Shown one piece after another: positions 11,556 to 21,605 of a DNA stretch of 64,000 nucleotides; position 1 is the first letter of the stretch; each line of letters begins with the position of its first letter. Under the pieces are notes generated by a model that was given only the letters and a program-made list of their open reading frames with translations, was not told the DNA's origin and ran no database searches. The stretch is from contig NC_087249.1 of the NCBI RefSeq assembly GCF_037042905.1, forward strand, positions 8,738,001-8,802,000, in the 5' to 3' direction. Both the position numbers and the translations under genes were made by a program. Source of the stretch: Lytechinus pictus. Taxonomy: Eukaryota; Echinodermata; Echinoidea; Temnopleuroida; Toxopneustidae.

Positions 11556-13681
11556 GTAAGTTATTTTATTTATCAATTTATCTTGTTCTTTTAAAGTCCA
11601 TTTGACTTTTATTAAAGGGATGGTTCGTGCTAAACATATTTATATCGTAATACGTAGAGTAAAATTCACTGAGCAAAATGCCGAAAATTTCATAAAAATC
11701 AGATAACAAATAATAAAGTTATTGAAGTTTAACGTTTAGCAATATTTTGTGAAAACATGAATATTCATTAGGTGGGCTGATGATGTCACATCCCCACTTT
11801 CCGTTTTCTTATGTTATTACATAAAATCATATTTTTTTCATTATTTCATACTTGTGTGAATAATATGTCTCCCTGATAATGAAATAAGTTGCAGCAATAA
11901 ATATCTAATACACTAAATCAGTTGTCAATCCAATTTTTCTAGTCCTTGGAGGAAAATAATTGAATAAACATAATTTCATATAATAAAATACAAAAGAACA
12001 AGTGGAGATGTGACATCATCAGCCCACCTAATGAATATTCATGACGACTGTTTTCACAGAATATTGCTAAACTCTAAAATTCAATAACATTGTTATATGT
12101 TATCCGATTTTGATAAAATTTTCGGCATTTTGCTTAGTGAATTCTATACTCTATTCATTAAGCTATAAATACTTTCAGTCCGGACCATCCCTTTAAATTC
12201 ATCGTTTTCACGAGTTACTAGCACGATTCCTCGACTTATAACTCATTCCCACGAGTTAGAAGTCAATGGAACGAGTTATTAAGGAGAGGGATCGAGCTAT
12301 TAAGTAGATGGAAAGAGTCATTAAGTCAAGGGAACGAGTTTTAAGTCAAGGGAACGAGTTATAAGTAGAGGGAACGAGTTTTAAAGTAGAAAGAACGAGT
12401 CATTATGTCGATGGAACGAGTGTTAAGTCAATGGATCGGAACGAGTTATAAGTCAATGGAACGAGTTTTAAAGTAGAGAGAACGAGTCATTATGTCGATG
12501 TAACGAGTTGTAAAGTAGAAGGAACGAGTCATTATATATGTCGATGGAACGAGTTTTAAGTCAAAGGAACGAGTTATATAAGTCAAGCAAACTCCTGGGA
12601 ACGATCGGGGGTGGGGAGGGCATATGTCATCATAAGGTTCCGTACTTAAACTTGTAAACGTTGTATAAAAAAGGCCGAGTCTTCACTGAAAAAATTAAGT
12701 TACACTTTATCATGTATATAACATTATGATTCTGATTTTCAACCGAAATAAACAATCAGTATTTTTTTCTTAAAATTAAATTCAGTCAGTATTGCTTAGT
12801 GCACTCTTCGATGAATGTGTGAGCGACACAAATTATAGCATTACATTGATTCTGAATTTTAATTCATTCGGGCTATAGCAGACAACGTGATCACCTCTAT
12901 AATAATGGTATAAAAACTCTGTTGCTGTCTTTATCCACTACTTTATTTCTCCATCTTGCTACTAACTGAAGGTTACATTTCTCTCTTCATCCAATATCTA
13001 AAAGTTTAATCAGTTTTTTTAACAAGTGCATGAATACGCATAATTCATCATTATCGTCAGAACCAATCAACAAAGATTATGAACTATCACAATGCTTATG
13101 CGTAAACATATTCATTATATAGTCATTCACACGAATCAATTTAGAACGACCCGAAAAGGAAATATTTTTGTTTTCCACTTTTTTAATTATCATTATTTTC
13201 ATATTTTTGTCCAGTTACGCGTACCGAAGAGTGTACTGATCGGGATGTTATGCCAGTTCGTCTTGATGCCACTGTCTGCTTTCTGCCTAGCTCTCGCCCT
13301 GTCCTTACCGGCGCCCATGGCGTTAGGGGTACTCGTCATGTCATGCTGCCCTGGAGGAACCGTCTCTAACCTCTTCACCTTCTGGACAAAGGGAGACGTA
13401 TGTCTCAGGTGGGTTTTATAATCGCGGCCGGCACCAGGATATTTTGATGGAGGGGGTAGGGACAAGACGACCTAAACGTGTGACGTCATATTTATTCTCA
13501 TTTGAATTGTGGAGGCATTATAGAGTGAGCCAACCTAGACCTCTTTTTATACCATGTATACCCTCACTCTTCTTTCTTCCATATCTCCTTCTGTCTCATC
13601 ATCATTTCCCATTTTGTTAAAATAATATCACCAAGTGGCGCCTATCCTGTTCATAGAAGAGAATGGTGGTGGTCGATTGTC

Positions 13682-13712
<31 letters not shown>

Positions 13713-15866
13713 AAAGAAGAAGAAGAAGAAGAAGAAGAAGAAGAAGAAGAAAGAAGAAGAAGGAGAAGGAGAAGGAAAAGAAGAAGAAGAAGAAGAAAAA
13801 GAAGGAGAAGAAGAAGAAAAAGAAGAAGAATAAAAGATGAAGAAGAGGACGAGAAGGTGGAAGAAGAAAAAGCAGCATTAGTATGTAGTAGTAGGAGTAG
13901 TAGTAGTAGCAGTAGTAGAAGTAATAGTAGTAGTAGTAGTATATAGTAGTAGTAGTATAGCCTAATAATAGTTGTCGCACCTGTGACTGATAATTTTGTT
14001 CCTAAGATTAAAAGGACCGCTGTGGTCAATAATTATCTATTGAAATATCGTATTGTTTTTAAGATGCAATTAAAAGATCAGATGATGATGAATGAATCTT
14101 TAATTTCAGCATCACCATGACGACCATCTCGACCGTAGCCGCCATTGGGCTCATGCCTCTGAACCTGTTCATCTACAGTCGAAGATGGACCGATGACAAT
14201 GCCGTCATCCCATTCGTCAGCATCATCACAGCTCTGGTGTCCATCGTAATCCCAGTAACGATTGGGATGTTCATTCGATGGAAGAGAATAGAGTGGACAT
14301 GGTTCATTTCAAAGGTTACTTGAAAGCAGGGGCTGCGCTACAGGGGGGGGGGGGGCAGGAAAGGCGGCCGCCCCTATTGTTCAAGTAATGGGAAAAAGAA
14401 GAAACGCAGTGAGCAAAAGAAAAAAGAAAGAGACAGGAAAGAAGGGCATTAAAAGTAAAGGAGTAGGTTGTGTTACTCTATATTATTTCTGTAATTATTA
14501 TTTTTTTTAATTAGGCTGTCTTGCCTCCTTCCTATCATAATTCCGGGCGCCGTCCCTTGTTGATACCAAAGTGGTCAATCGAACTGCAAAACGTTGAATT
14601 ATAACATCTTTGGTTGAGGAGGTGTGGTATGTCATGTATGGAGGCACCAAAATGTTCTAGCCACAGTAAATGTTTGTGATCAATCGATACAAAAAATACC
14701 AGTGGCCAATCAATACCGTCGTAGTATGTGTGCGTTTTCCAAAACTCTGACCAAGATTGAACCCATAAGAGTGGTTATTTCATAATTGCAATTCATAGCA
14801 AGGCATTTTACGATAATATCCCCTCAAACTCTTTGTTTGACCAGCAGGCATTTCCAGAGACTCCATTTATTTGCGCGAATTCCCTTGCTTAGTTACCTTG
14901 AAATCTGCTTGGATATGAAAATTCAATTGCAGTTTTTAAAAAGGTGTTTGGGCGGGAGAAAGATCATTTTAAGGGGAAGAAAATACATCTTAAGCGGGAG
15001 AAACAGAACCTGGGCGGGAGATATATAAATCTCAAGCGGGAGAACGTGAGATTTTGGGAATAAAGGCTTTCGGCGGGAGATCTCCCGCCGAAAGCGGGAG
15101 AGTTGGAGTCTCTGCATTTCGCGAAGGGAAATTATCCAAGAAAGTATTTATCAGACAGTAAACATACTAGCAACTTATCTTCCCAGCCAATCAAAATCGA
15201 GGAAAGTTGTCGGATCTGAAAACTTGTCGGACGAAGACTGTTGATCAAACGCTCTCCAGAAAAAACGACAAAATTTGTTTCATACGACGGGTTAGCCGGG
15301 ACCCTGGGAAGAGTACCTTTAATATTTTCACATCTGAAAAATAGCTCCCAATTAAATGGCATATTGTCTTATATACTCCTTATATATTTTGCCATCATTA
15401 CTCTTAGGTTGGGAGCATCCTAGGCCTTCTGGGAATAGCCACAAGCATCATCCTCACGGCAATCATCAACCCCGGGATGTACTCCGTCTCCTGGCAAGTT
15501 TGGATCTGCGTCCTCACCCTCCCTGCCTTGGGCGCCGCCCTCGGTTATCTCCTCTCCTGGGCCCTACGCCGCCCGCCCGCACACTGCCGTACCATCGCTT
15601 ACGAGACGGGTCTCCAGAACGTCTCCCTGGCCCTGACCCTGATCGTCCTGACGTTCGAAGGTTCACCCATCATGTTTCAGGTCTTCACCTACCCGTCCCT
15701 CTACGGTCCCGTCATGATGGTAGAAGGACTCATCGGGGTCGCGGTCTACAAGATCGTGGTGAGACGTACCGGCAGCCATGAAGGCGGACCCGTCGCCGAC
15801 AATGGTTGGATGAAGAAGGACATCAACTCCGAAGACGCTTGCTCTGCCCTCGATTCCAAAATCTAA
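11319..15866 (+). CDS. SLC10A: Sodium/bile-acid cotransporter family protein (SLC10), complete, 4 coding exons
   Basis: Plasma-membrane transporter of the SLC10 family, whose members couple sodium entry to uptake of bile acids, steroid sulfates or other organic anions. Coding exons 11319-11555, 13215-13408, 14110-14314 and 15408-15866 all have GT-AG borders and join in frame to 364 residues, the size of vertebrate SLC10A1/2. An extracellular N-terminus carries a sequon (N29-W-T). Hydrophobic helices start near residue 50. The family core CCPGGTVSNLFTFWTKGD (residues 124-140) is followed by LSITMTT, and ETGLQN (278-283) supplies residues equivalent to sodium-site Glu and Gln of ASBT-type proteins. 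The start has A at -3 and G at +4. Substrate and exact paralogue cannot be told; a steroid-sulfate or taurine-conjugate carrier is as likely as a true bile-acid carrier in an invertebrate. Introns hold MITEs and microsatellites. Confidence 0.93.
11612..12196. mobile_element. Foldback MITE in SLC10 intron 1 (TTAAAGGGATGG termini)
   Basis: Left end TTAAAGGGATGG, right end CCATCCCTTTAA. The arms are inverted copies for roughly 200 bp each, including ATGAATATTCATTAGGTGGG with GATGATGTCACATC, and CTAATGAATATTCATGA on the other arm. TTAA at both edges may belong to the target duplication. Relatives lie at 22290-22860 and 22965-23035. Confidence 0.85.
12214..12595 (+). repeat. Degenerate minisatellite, GGAACGAGTTNTAAGT units
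   Basis: Around 18 imperfect units of about 19-23 bp with the shared phrase GGAACGAGTTATAAGT and variants (GAACGAGTCATTA). Located in SLC10 intron 1 directly after the MITE. Non-coding. Confidence 0.85.
13215..13408 (+). CDS. SLC10A: SLC10-like coding exon 2
   Basis: Begins LRVPKSVLIG after a T-rich tract and cag acceptor, and contains the family signature PGGTVSNLFT. It ends after CTC AG at donor gtgggt, leaving two bases of the serine codon completed by exon 3. Confidence 0.9.
13681..13965. repeat. (AAG)n / AGG-rich then (TAG)n microsatellites in SLC10 intron 2
   Basis: An almost pure purine stretch of AAG and AGG triplets at 13681-13870, followed by (AGT/TAG)n to about 13965. Open frames of Glu/Arg/Lys or Ser/Leu across it are compositional. 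The acceptor of exon 3 is 145 bp downstream. Confidence 0.92.
14110..14314 (+). CDS. SLC10A: SLC10-like coding exon 3
   Basis: Starts with C completing AGC, then ITMTTISTVAAIGLMPLNLF and a further helix (VSIVIPVTIGMFI). Ends WFISK before donor gttact, a weak donor but the only one keeping the frame and the family alignment. Confidence 0.87.
14848..15257. repeat. GCGGGAG-rich repeat with a 28-bp perfect palindrome, and a decayed MITE, in SLC10 intron 3
   Basis: CAGAGACTCCA-type text on the left (near 14857) and GGAGTCTCTGCATTTCGCG on the right (15105-15123) bound a region with about seven GCGGGAGA or AAGGGGA motifs. At 15067-15094 the sequence is a perfect palindrome with half-site CTTTCGGCGGGAGA. 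A relative of the 6791-6949 MITE follows at 15185-15257. Confidence 0.65.
15408..15866 (+). CDS. SLC10A: SLC10-like coding exon 4 with stop
   Basis: 152 codons from VGSILGLLG to a TAA stop at 15864-15866. Contains ETGLQNVSLALTL and the last helices, then a hydrophilic tail ending CSALDSKI. More GC-rich than its surroundings, as expected for coding DNA here. Confidence 0.92.
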   Translation, partial: VGSILGLLGIATSIILTAIINPGMYSVSWQVWICVLTLPALGAALGYLLSWALRRPPAHCRTIAYETGLQNVSLALTLIVLTFEGSPIMFQVFTYPSLYGPVMMVEGLIGVAVYKIVVRRTGSHEGGPVADNGWMKKDINSEDACSALDSKI

Positions 15867-15975
15867 TGCTATGGTCACAACCAACGAAACCGACTCCAAA
15901 CCAATCCGATGATATTGACCTGTTGACCTATGCTTATCGTAGAAAGTAACATTATATTCGTCCTATGGGTTACAG

Positions 15976-16172
15976 CCCGATAGACCGCGGGTCCGATAGT
16001 CCGCGGGTCCGATAGACCGCGGGTCCGATTGAACGCGGGTCCGATAGACCGCGGGTCCGATAGTCCGCGGGTCCGATAGTCCGCGGTGTGTGTAAAATTA
16101 TGATCAGGATATAGTGAGATCCAATGTCATCAAGAGGTCAAAGGTCAATGATACGAGACCATGGGGTTCTAT
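15976..16172 (+). repeat. Left inverted arm of the foldback element
   Basis: Seven or so 16-bp GGTCCGATAG(A/T)CCGCG units to 16086, then a 90-bp arm with a perfect AGGTCA-A-AGGTCA direct repeat at 16135-16147. Confidence 0.8.
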
Positions 16173-16192
16173 AACGATGACCCAAAGGCCAA

Positions 16193-16785
16193 TCGCCCCC
16201 TGACAACTACTTCAAGGAAAATATTATCCCCATATTTTTATCGTCGGGGACTGTTACCCCCCCCCCCCGGAAATTTACCCTCTAGACGCCAATTACCCCT
16301 AGTACGGAGCCTTTCAAATGCCATTGACTTGATGACATGGCGAGATATTTTATCTTGCCATGTCGACTAAATAAGCTTATTATGTCCGCATGGCGAGATA
16401 CGTTATTCTGCCAAGTCCACATATAAAAAGTTATACGTCAACATGGTGAGATATTTTATCTTGCCAAGTCGACTTGTAACAAGTTATATGTCAACATGGC
16501 GATATATCGGGATTCTCGCCGGGACTTGTACACTTCATATCTCGCCATGTCGACATATCGACTTGACAAGATAGAATATATCGCCATGTCGAAATAATAA
16601 GCTTATTGATTATACATGGCAAGATAAAGCATCACGCCATGTCGTCACGTCGATGGCATTTTAAAGGCTCCGTACTAAGGGTAATTGTCTGGAGGGTAAA
16701 TTTCCGGGGGTAACTGTAGTAACAGTCCCCGGCGGTAAAAATATGGGGATCGTATTTTCCTTGAAGTAGTTGTCAGGGGATGATT
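16193..16785. mobile_element. Nested foldback element, ~590 bp, with ACATGGCGAGATA palindromic core
   Basis: Inverted arms 16196-16333 and 16640-16780 (left CCCCTGACAACTACTTCAAG; right CTTGAAGTAGTTGTCAGGGG) contain CCGGAAATTTACCCTC / GAGGGTAAATTTCCGG. The core is filled with short inverse repeats of ACATGGCGAGATA and TATCTTGCCATGT. It sits just inside the left arm of the larger element. Confidence 0.85.
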
Positions 16786-17159
16786 GCCCTAATTGGTCTC
16801 ACTATACAGGCAATTAAAAAACGATTTTTGGGGGTTTCAATTTGGTTTAACTTCTATCCAGAGTAGGCCCTACTAGAATATTGTGTGAACGGGAGCTGTT
16901 GTTTCTTTACTAGTTGTTTTAGAATAGCCTTCAATAATATTAATGATAACTTCTTGGGAATAATGCAATCTCGAAGCAATCGACTCATTCTCCTCATTAG
17001 TGGCGTATTTATTCAGCATGGGTGCACGGGGGTGGGGGGTTCTTGTTGAACTTTTGTAGAGGGCACCAAGAAAAAAAATAAATAAATGAAATGGGGGGGG
17101 GGTAGAAGATAAAGAATATCTGAGATTTTATTTTTAAAAACACATTGAGGTATTTCACA

Positions 17160-19700
17160 AGGCCTAAATAAATAATGAGAACGCGAAGTGCGATCTGATC
17201 TTTTTTTTATATTTCATGTATTTTATCCTGAAAGCCTAATTCTGGGGGCGGACCCAGCTTCCGCAAATAAGGAGGGGGGCGAATTTTTTCACCCATATTT
17301 TCCCCGATCGGCCGCTCAATGTTGATTTTTTTTGTTTGGTTTCTTTGAAGGGGTTGTTCCAGTGGCGTAATGAGCCAACAATTTTGAGGGGGCTCGATAT
17401 GGCGTATCGCATAAAATCAATAAGAAGTTTCCAGTGAGCGAAGCGAGCAAGCAAATATGCTGACATTTTTATTACAAAAATACAAGGTTGTGATAGATTT
17501 TTACATAATATTTGGAAAATAATATCATATTTCATCCTAATCCCTTTCCTTTTCTCTCTCTTTTTTTTCTTGGTCGTGATTCTTTTTTCTTTTATTTTAT
17601 TTATTTATTTTTTTTTTTTTTGGGGGGGGGGGCAAAACGCCCATGTCCTAACAGTCATTTCCTAGCTTTACTTTATAAACAACATAAATGTGTAATAATC
17701 TCATAAGCCCTATGCAAGCTAAAAAAAATGAAATTTCATGTATTTTGTCCTGAAAATTGAAAATTCTGGGCAATGTTTGTGAACCTGAACAGAACGCGTT
17801 ATGTAACTAGATAATTACCATGAGCGCGAAGCGCGAGCAGAAAATTTTTGATATTCTGATCTGAAACTGGATAATTTTAGTACGTTTTGAATAAGATCAA
17901 GCTGCTTATCTAAAAAAACATGCGTGCGCGTGTTTTAGAGTTAGACAGAATTTGCATTCTGAATACATTTCATTGTTCATCATGAAAATAAATAATGCGA
18001 GCGCAGAGCGCGAGTTGAAAATAATATTTGAAATTCCGATATGAAATGAGTCAATTTAAGCACTATTTACAGCACTGTGTATATAGGGAAATTGTGACGT
18101 CGATGTGGATAGCACTAAATAAATGATGCGAGCGCGAAGCGTTAGCTGATATTTTATTATTTATTTATTTATTTATTCAGTCTTATTTAAAAACAGGGTA
18201 ATCCTTTCAGAGCCAAGAGGCCTGCTTTTCAAAAGAGCCCTGTTACATAAAATATTACATACAAATGAGAACTTATAATGTACAAAACCATAGAAATAGA
18301 ACTACACAAAATAATACAACACATATGTAATTAAACTAAATTGAACTAAAATGAACTAAACTGAACTAAACTAGACTAAACTAAACTAAACAACTTAGCT
18401 AAAAGCATAACAAAACAAGACATGAAAAAGGAAAAGGAAACCGGTAACCAGCACGACATAACAAGTTTGACTTCTATTAGTACGATTATAACAGAAAATG
18501 AACCAGCAATTTCCTGCATTATTTTAACAATGACAGGTTGATTGTGCGTATTTGGGTCTTAAAAGAATTGAGTGTAGTTGCCGTACGAATATATGTTGGT
18601 AGTTTGTTGTAGATACTGGGGGCTACGAATGAAAATGACCGTTTTTTAAATTCAGTACTGGGTTTTGGTATGAACAGTGGGTTTAATGTAGAATGGCGGG
18701 TGACATAATAGATAGGACGTTTTGTAGCAAGACCATTCAAGTAATAGGGTGCTAAGTCATGAAGTATTTTAAAGACAGAAATACAATACTGATAGTTAAT
18801 TCTACTGTCAACGCTTTGCCATCCGAGACTATTAAGTAGAGTTTCTTTGGTAGTTGTGTTGTCTGCGTTAAGAACTAGTCTTGCATATCTGTTCTGGGTA
18901 CGTTGCAGTTTTATCAAGTCCGTTTTGTTACATTTTCCCCAAACCACCGATCTGACTGAGATATGTATATCATCGAACAGGCAATGCGAGCGTGATGCGC
19001 GAGCGAAATTTTAATATAGTGACATTAAATATTTTCAAAAATTATTTTCTAAGTCTTCTCCTGACCTTATTTTATTCACTCGTCTTCCTCCTTTTATGTT
19101 TCGTCTTCTTTTTTTCTCCTATCTTTCCCCTTCTTTGTTTCTTTCTTTCCCCGTTTTTCCCAATTTATTTGCTCCGTCAATAGGGGGAAAGGCCCTCGGG
19201 CCCCCTGGATCCGCCTATGTTAGTAGTTGTTAAGATGAACACGATGCATATCTATTAAGAAATGAATGCGAGCGCGAAGCGCTAGCTGAAAACTTTTATA
19301 ATGATGAAATGAAAAATACATTTTCAGTTGTCAGGTTAGAATATCAAATATTTTCAGCTTGTGCTTCTCGTTCGCATAAAAAAAACTGTGAGGTCGGGAT
19401 GCGTATATAACTAAATAATTTATTGATGCCAGCGCGAAGCGCGAAATCAATTTTTTTTATATATTGACTTAAGAAGGACTAAGGTATAATTCCTATTCTA
19501 ATTGCTTGTCCTTTTTCTCTTCTTTTTCTGTTTCTTACCCCTTTTTTTGCGCCACCATGGGGGGGGGGGCAAAATATTTGCCCCTTGGATCGGCCTATGT
19601 ATGTTGACTTGAAAAACACTAACACTTACATGTGGGATTGATGCAGAGGATGCATACCTCATTGATGAAATATTGCGAGCGCGTAGCGCGAGCTGAATTT
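17160..19700. repeat. Series of GCGAGCGCGAAGCGCGAGC motifs at 150-300 bp spacing
   Basis: About nine instances (near 17178, 17435, 17825, 18000, 18127, 18985, 19270, 19430 and 19677) share an order: ATGCGAGCGCGAAGCGCGAGCTGAAA-like text, then ATTTT and a short T-rich spacer. Unit length varies and copies are degenerate. It appears to be a decayed long-unit tandem array, interrupted by the LINE fragment at 18155-18950. Confidence 0.7.
18155..18950 (-). pseudogene. 5'-truncated LINE 3' end (CR1/jockey-like polymerase tail)
   Basis: The minus strand has an open stretch (18519-18947) with the typical C-terminal region of CR1/jockey-type ORF2: LQRTQNRYARLVL, LGWQSVDSRINYQYCISV, FKILHDLAPYYL, FKKRSFSFVAPSIYNKLP and LNSFKTQ, then a stop. 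The 3' UTR runs to (TAAA)n at 18158-18178. It lacks the catalytic domain and is inserted inside the foldback element. Confidence 0.87.
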
Positions 19701-19864
19701 GATAATAACCCTTTTTTGTGACCCTGAACAGGATATCTATCTCGCTAAACAGACTTAAAACTCGAAAACATTGTTTTTGTCTATCATCGTAAAAACGGGA
19801 TATTTTAATTCAGCCGCATTAATTTAAGCTTTTTGGGCAGGACATATATTTCACTATAAACAGG

Positions 19865-20228
19865 CAATGCGAGCAATGTTGCGCCCCCGGTCGAAATGAA
19901 TTTGCATGAAGCCCCTAAGTTCAAGTTAAATTTCGCGCCCTCGGTTGAACATAAACTTGGCGCCCCCATGTGAAATATAACTTTGCCCTCCCCCCCCCCC
20001 CCCACCTCTGAAACATGTATTTGTCGCATTATGGTCAAAATTCAAATTAGCGCTCCTTTAGTTCGAACATCAATTTGGTGCCCCGCTATATCGAACATCA
20101 ATTCGGCGCTCCCATAGTTCGAACATCAATTTGGCGCCCCCCCCTCCCAGTTCAAACATCAGTTCGGCGCCCCATAGATCGAACGTCATTGTGGCGCCGC
20201 CTATAGTTCGAACATCAAATCGACGTCC
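19865..20228 (+). repeat. Degenerate ~27-32 bp tandem repeat, TTCGAACATCAATTTGGCGCC
   Basis: Roughly twelve imperfect units of GTTCGAACATCAATT followed by GGCGCCCC(CT)ATA, from about 19870. Early units are more diverged. Non-coding. Confidence 0.85.
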
Positions 20229-20234
20229 GGGTCA

Positions 20235-20905
20235 ACATCTCCCTCTTTCGTTTCCCATCTCCTATTCTTTCTTTTTTTTTTCTTTCTCTTATCCTCATTC
20301 CCCTTCCTTTCTCTTTCTTTCTCTCTTTCTTTCCCCCTCTTCCTCTCCCCTTTTCCTCCTCTCTTCTTTTTTTTCCTCCTCTCTCTCTCTTTTTCTTCTC
20401 TTTATTTTCCCCTTTTCTTCTTTTCTTTCTTGTCTTCATTTCCCCCTTTTCTTCTCTTTTTTCCCCATCTTTTCTTTCCCCCTTTTTTCTCTTTTTTCCC
20501 GTCTTTTCTTTCTCTATTTTCCTCTCACTTTTTTCTTCTCTTCCTCCCCCCTTACTCTCTCTTTTTCTTCTCTTCTTTTCCCCTCTTCCTCCCTCTCTCT
20601 TTTTCTTATCTTTCTTCCCATCTTCCTCTCTATTTAAATATTCTTCTCTTCCTTCCTCTTTTTCTTCTTCTTCTTTTTCCTCCTTTTCCTTTCTCCTTTC
20701 TTTTCTTCTCTTCCTTTTCCCTCCTCTCTTTTTTTCTCTTCTTTCCCCCTTTTCTTCTCCCTTTTTCTTTGTCTTTCCTTTCCGCCTTTTCCTTCTCTTT
20801 TTTTTCTTCTCTCCCTCTCCTTCCCCCCTCTTACTCTCTTTTCTATTCTCTTCTTGTCCCATCTTCCTCTCTCTCTTTTTATTCTCTTCCCCCCTCTTTT
20901 TTTTT
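20235..20905 (+). repeat. ~670-bp polypyrimidine tract
   Basis: Almost uninterrupted C and T on the plus strand (CTTTT, TCTCTCTTTTTC, CTTCCCCC variants). The long Ser/Phe/Leu and Glu/Lys/Arg open frames over it are compositional artefacts. Tracts like this can form triplex (H-) DNA. Confidence 0.95.
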
Positions 20906-20955
20906 AGCTGGGGGGTGAGGCAGTTCCCCCTCGGCCCCCCATGGATCCGCACCTG

Positions 20956-21096
20956 ATAGAACCCATGGTCTCGTATCATTTGACCTTTGGACCTCTCGAT
21001 GACATTTGATATATCTTATCATTTTTACACACACTGCGGACTATCGGACCCGCGGTCTATCGGACCCGCGGACTATCGGACCCGCGGTCTATCGGG
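20956..21096 (-). repeat. Right inverted arm of the foldback element
   Basis: Inverse complement of the left arm, with about four of the 16-bp units at 21036-21096. In this arm the AGGTCA pair has decayed (TGACCTTTGGACCT on the plus strand). Confidence 0.8.
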
Positions 21097-21420
21097 ATGT
21101 CCGCGCTCCGCGTCCTATGGTCTGCTTTGCCAGTGTGACTGCGGCATTTAGACCCAACTGTTTTGAAAAAAAAAGCTTGCAACGTAGATTTCTGGCCAAT
21201 GTGATTTATACTTAAGTAGGTGACACGACATACGCTCCTGCAACATTGATTTTGCTCAGGTCAGTGGCGTAACTACGGGGGGGGGGGGGGACGTCCTTAA
21301 AATGTCTCTTTTAGGTCAGTATTCTTGGCAATTGAGCGCGCTTCGCGAGCCCACTAAGTTACTCAAATTCAGTTTGCAGGTGCTCCGCAATACCGTGACC
21401 CAATGTATGCCACTGGCTCA

Positions 21421-21605
21421 GGTCATAGGGTTAGAGTTAGCATTGTAATCGAGTTTTTGGTTCAGAATAATGTAAAGATAAGGATTATGGAGTATTCAGT
21501 TTTGGAGGTTAGTTTTATGTTTGGCTTGACGTGCAGATTTTCCATTAGAGCAGTTTTCGCCGGAGTATTTGTCGCCGGAGCAAATGTCATGGAACCCTTA
21601 TTGTC
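21421..21605. mobile_element. Short TIR repeat, GTCGCCGGAGCAAATGTC family (copy 1)
   Basis: Ends GTCGCCGGAGCAAATGTCAT and shares GTTTTTGGTT(C/T)AGAATAATGT and GTGCAGATTTTCCATT with 53045-53245. Further family members lie at 26637-26850 and, as a fragment, at 23050-23160. Confidence 0.75.

Larger units (their letters stand above)
15959..21120. mobile_element. ~5.1 kb foldback (TU/FB-like) element with subrepeat arms and 10-bp direct repeat
   Basis: Both ends are flanked by the same decamer CGTCCTATGG (15959-15968 and 21111-21120). Inside lie inverted arms. The left arm at 15976-16172 has about seven 16-bp units (GGGTCCGATAGACCGC and variants), then a unique stretch. The right arm at 20956-21096 has about four inverse-complement units (CTATCGGACCCGCGGT), then the matching stretch (left GAGACCATGGGGTTCTAT, right ATAGAACCCATGGTCTC). 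Arms of tandem subrepeats define foldback elements; sea-urchin TU and Drosophila FB elements are described as having them, from memory. No transposase frame is visible between the arms, so the copy is non-autonomous or gutted. The outermost 7-15 bp inside the direct repeats do not pair well, so the exact ends are uncertain. Confidence 0.75.

Noticed and set aside
13628-14029. Glu/Arg- and Leu/Ser-rich open frames in SLC10 intron 2
   Set aside because: Products of AAG and AGT triplet microsatellites; the SLC10 frame skips them by splicing.
20131-20979. Open frames of 160-250 codons rich in Ser/Phe/Leu or Lys/Glu/Arg
   Set aside because: They lie in the polypyrimidine tract and only reflect composition.
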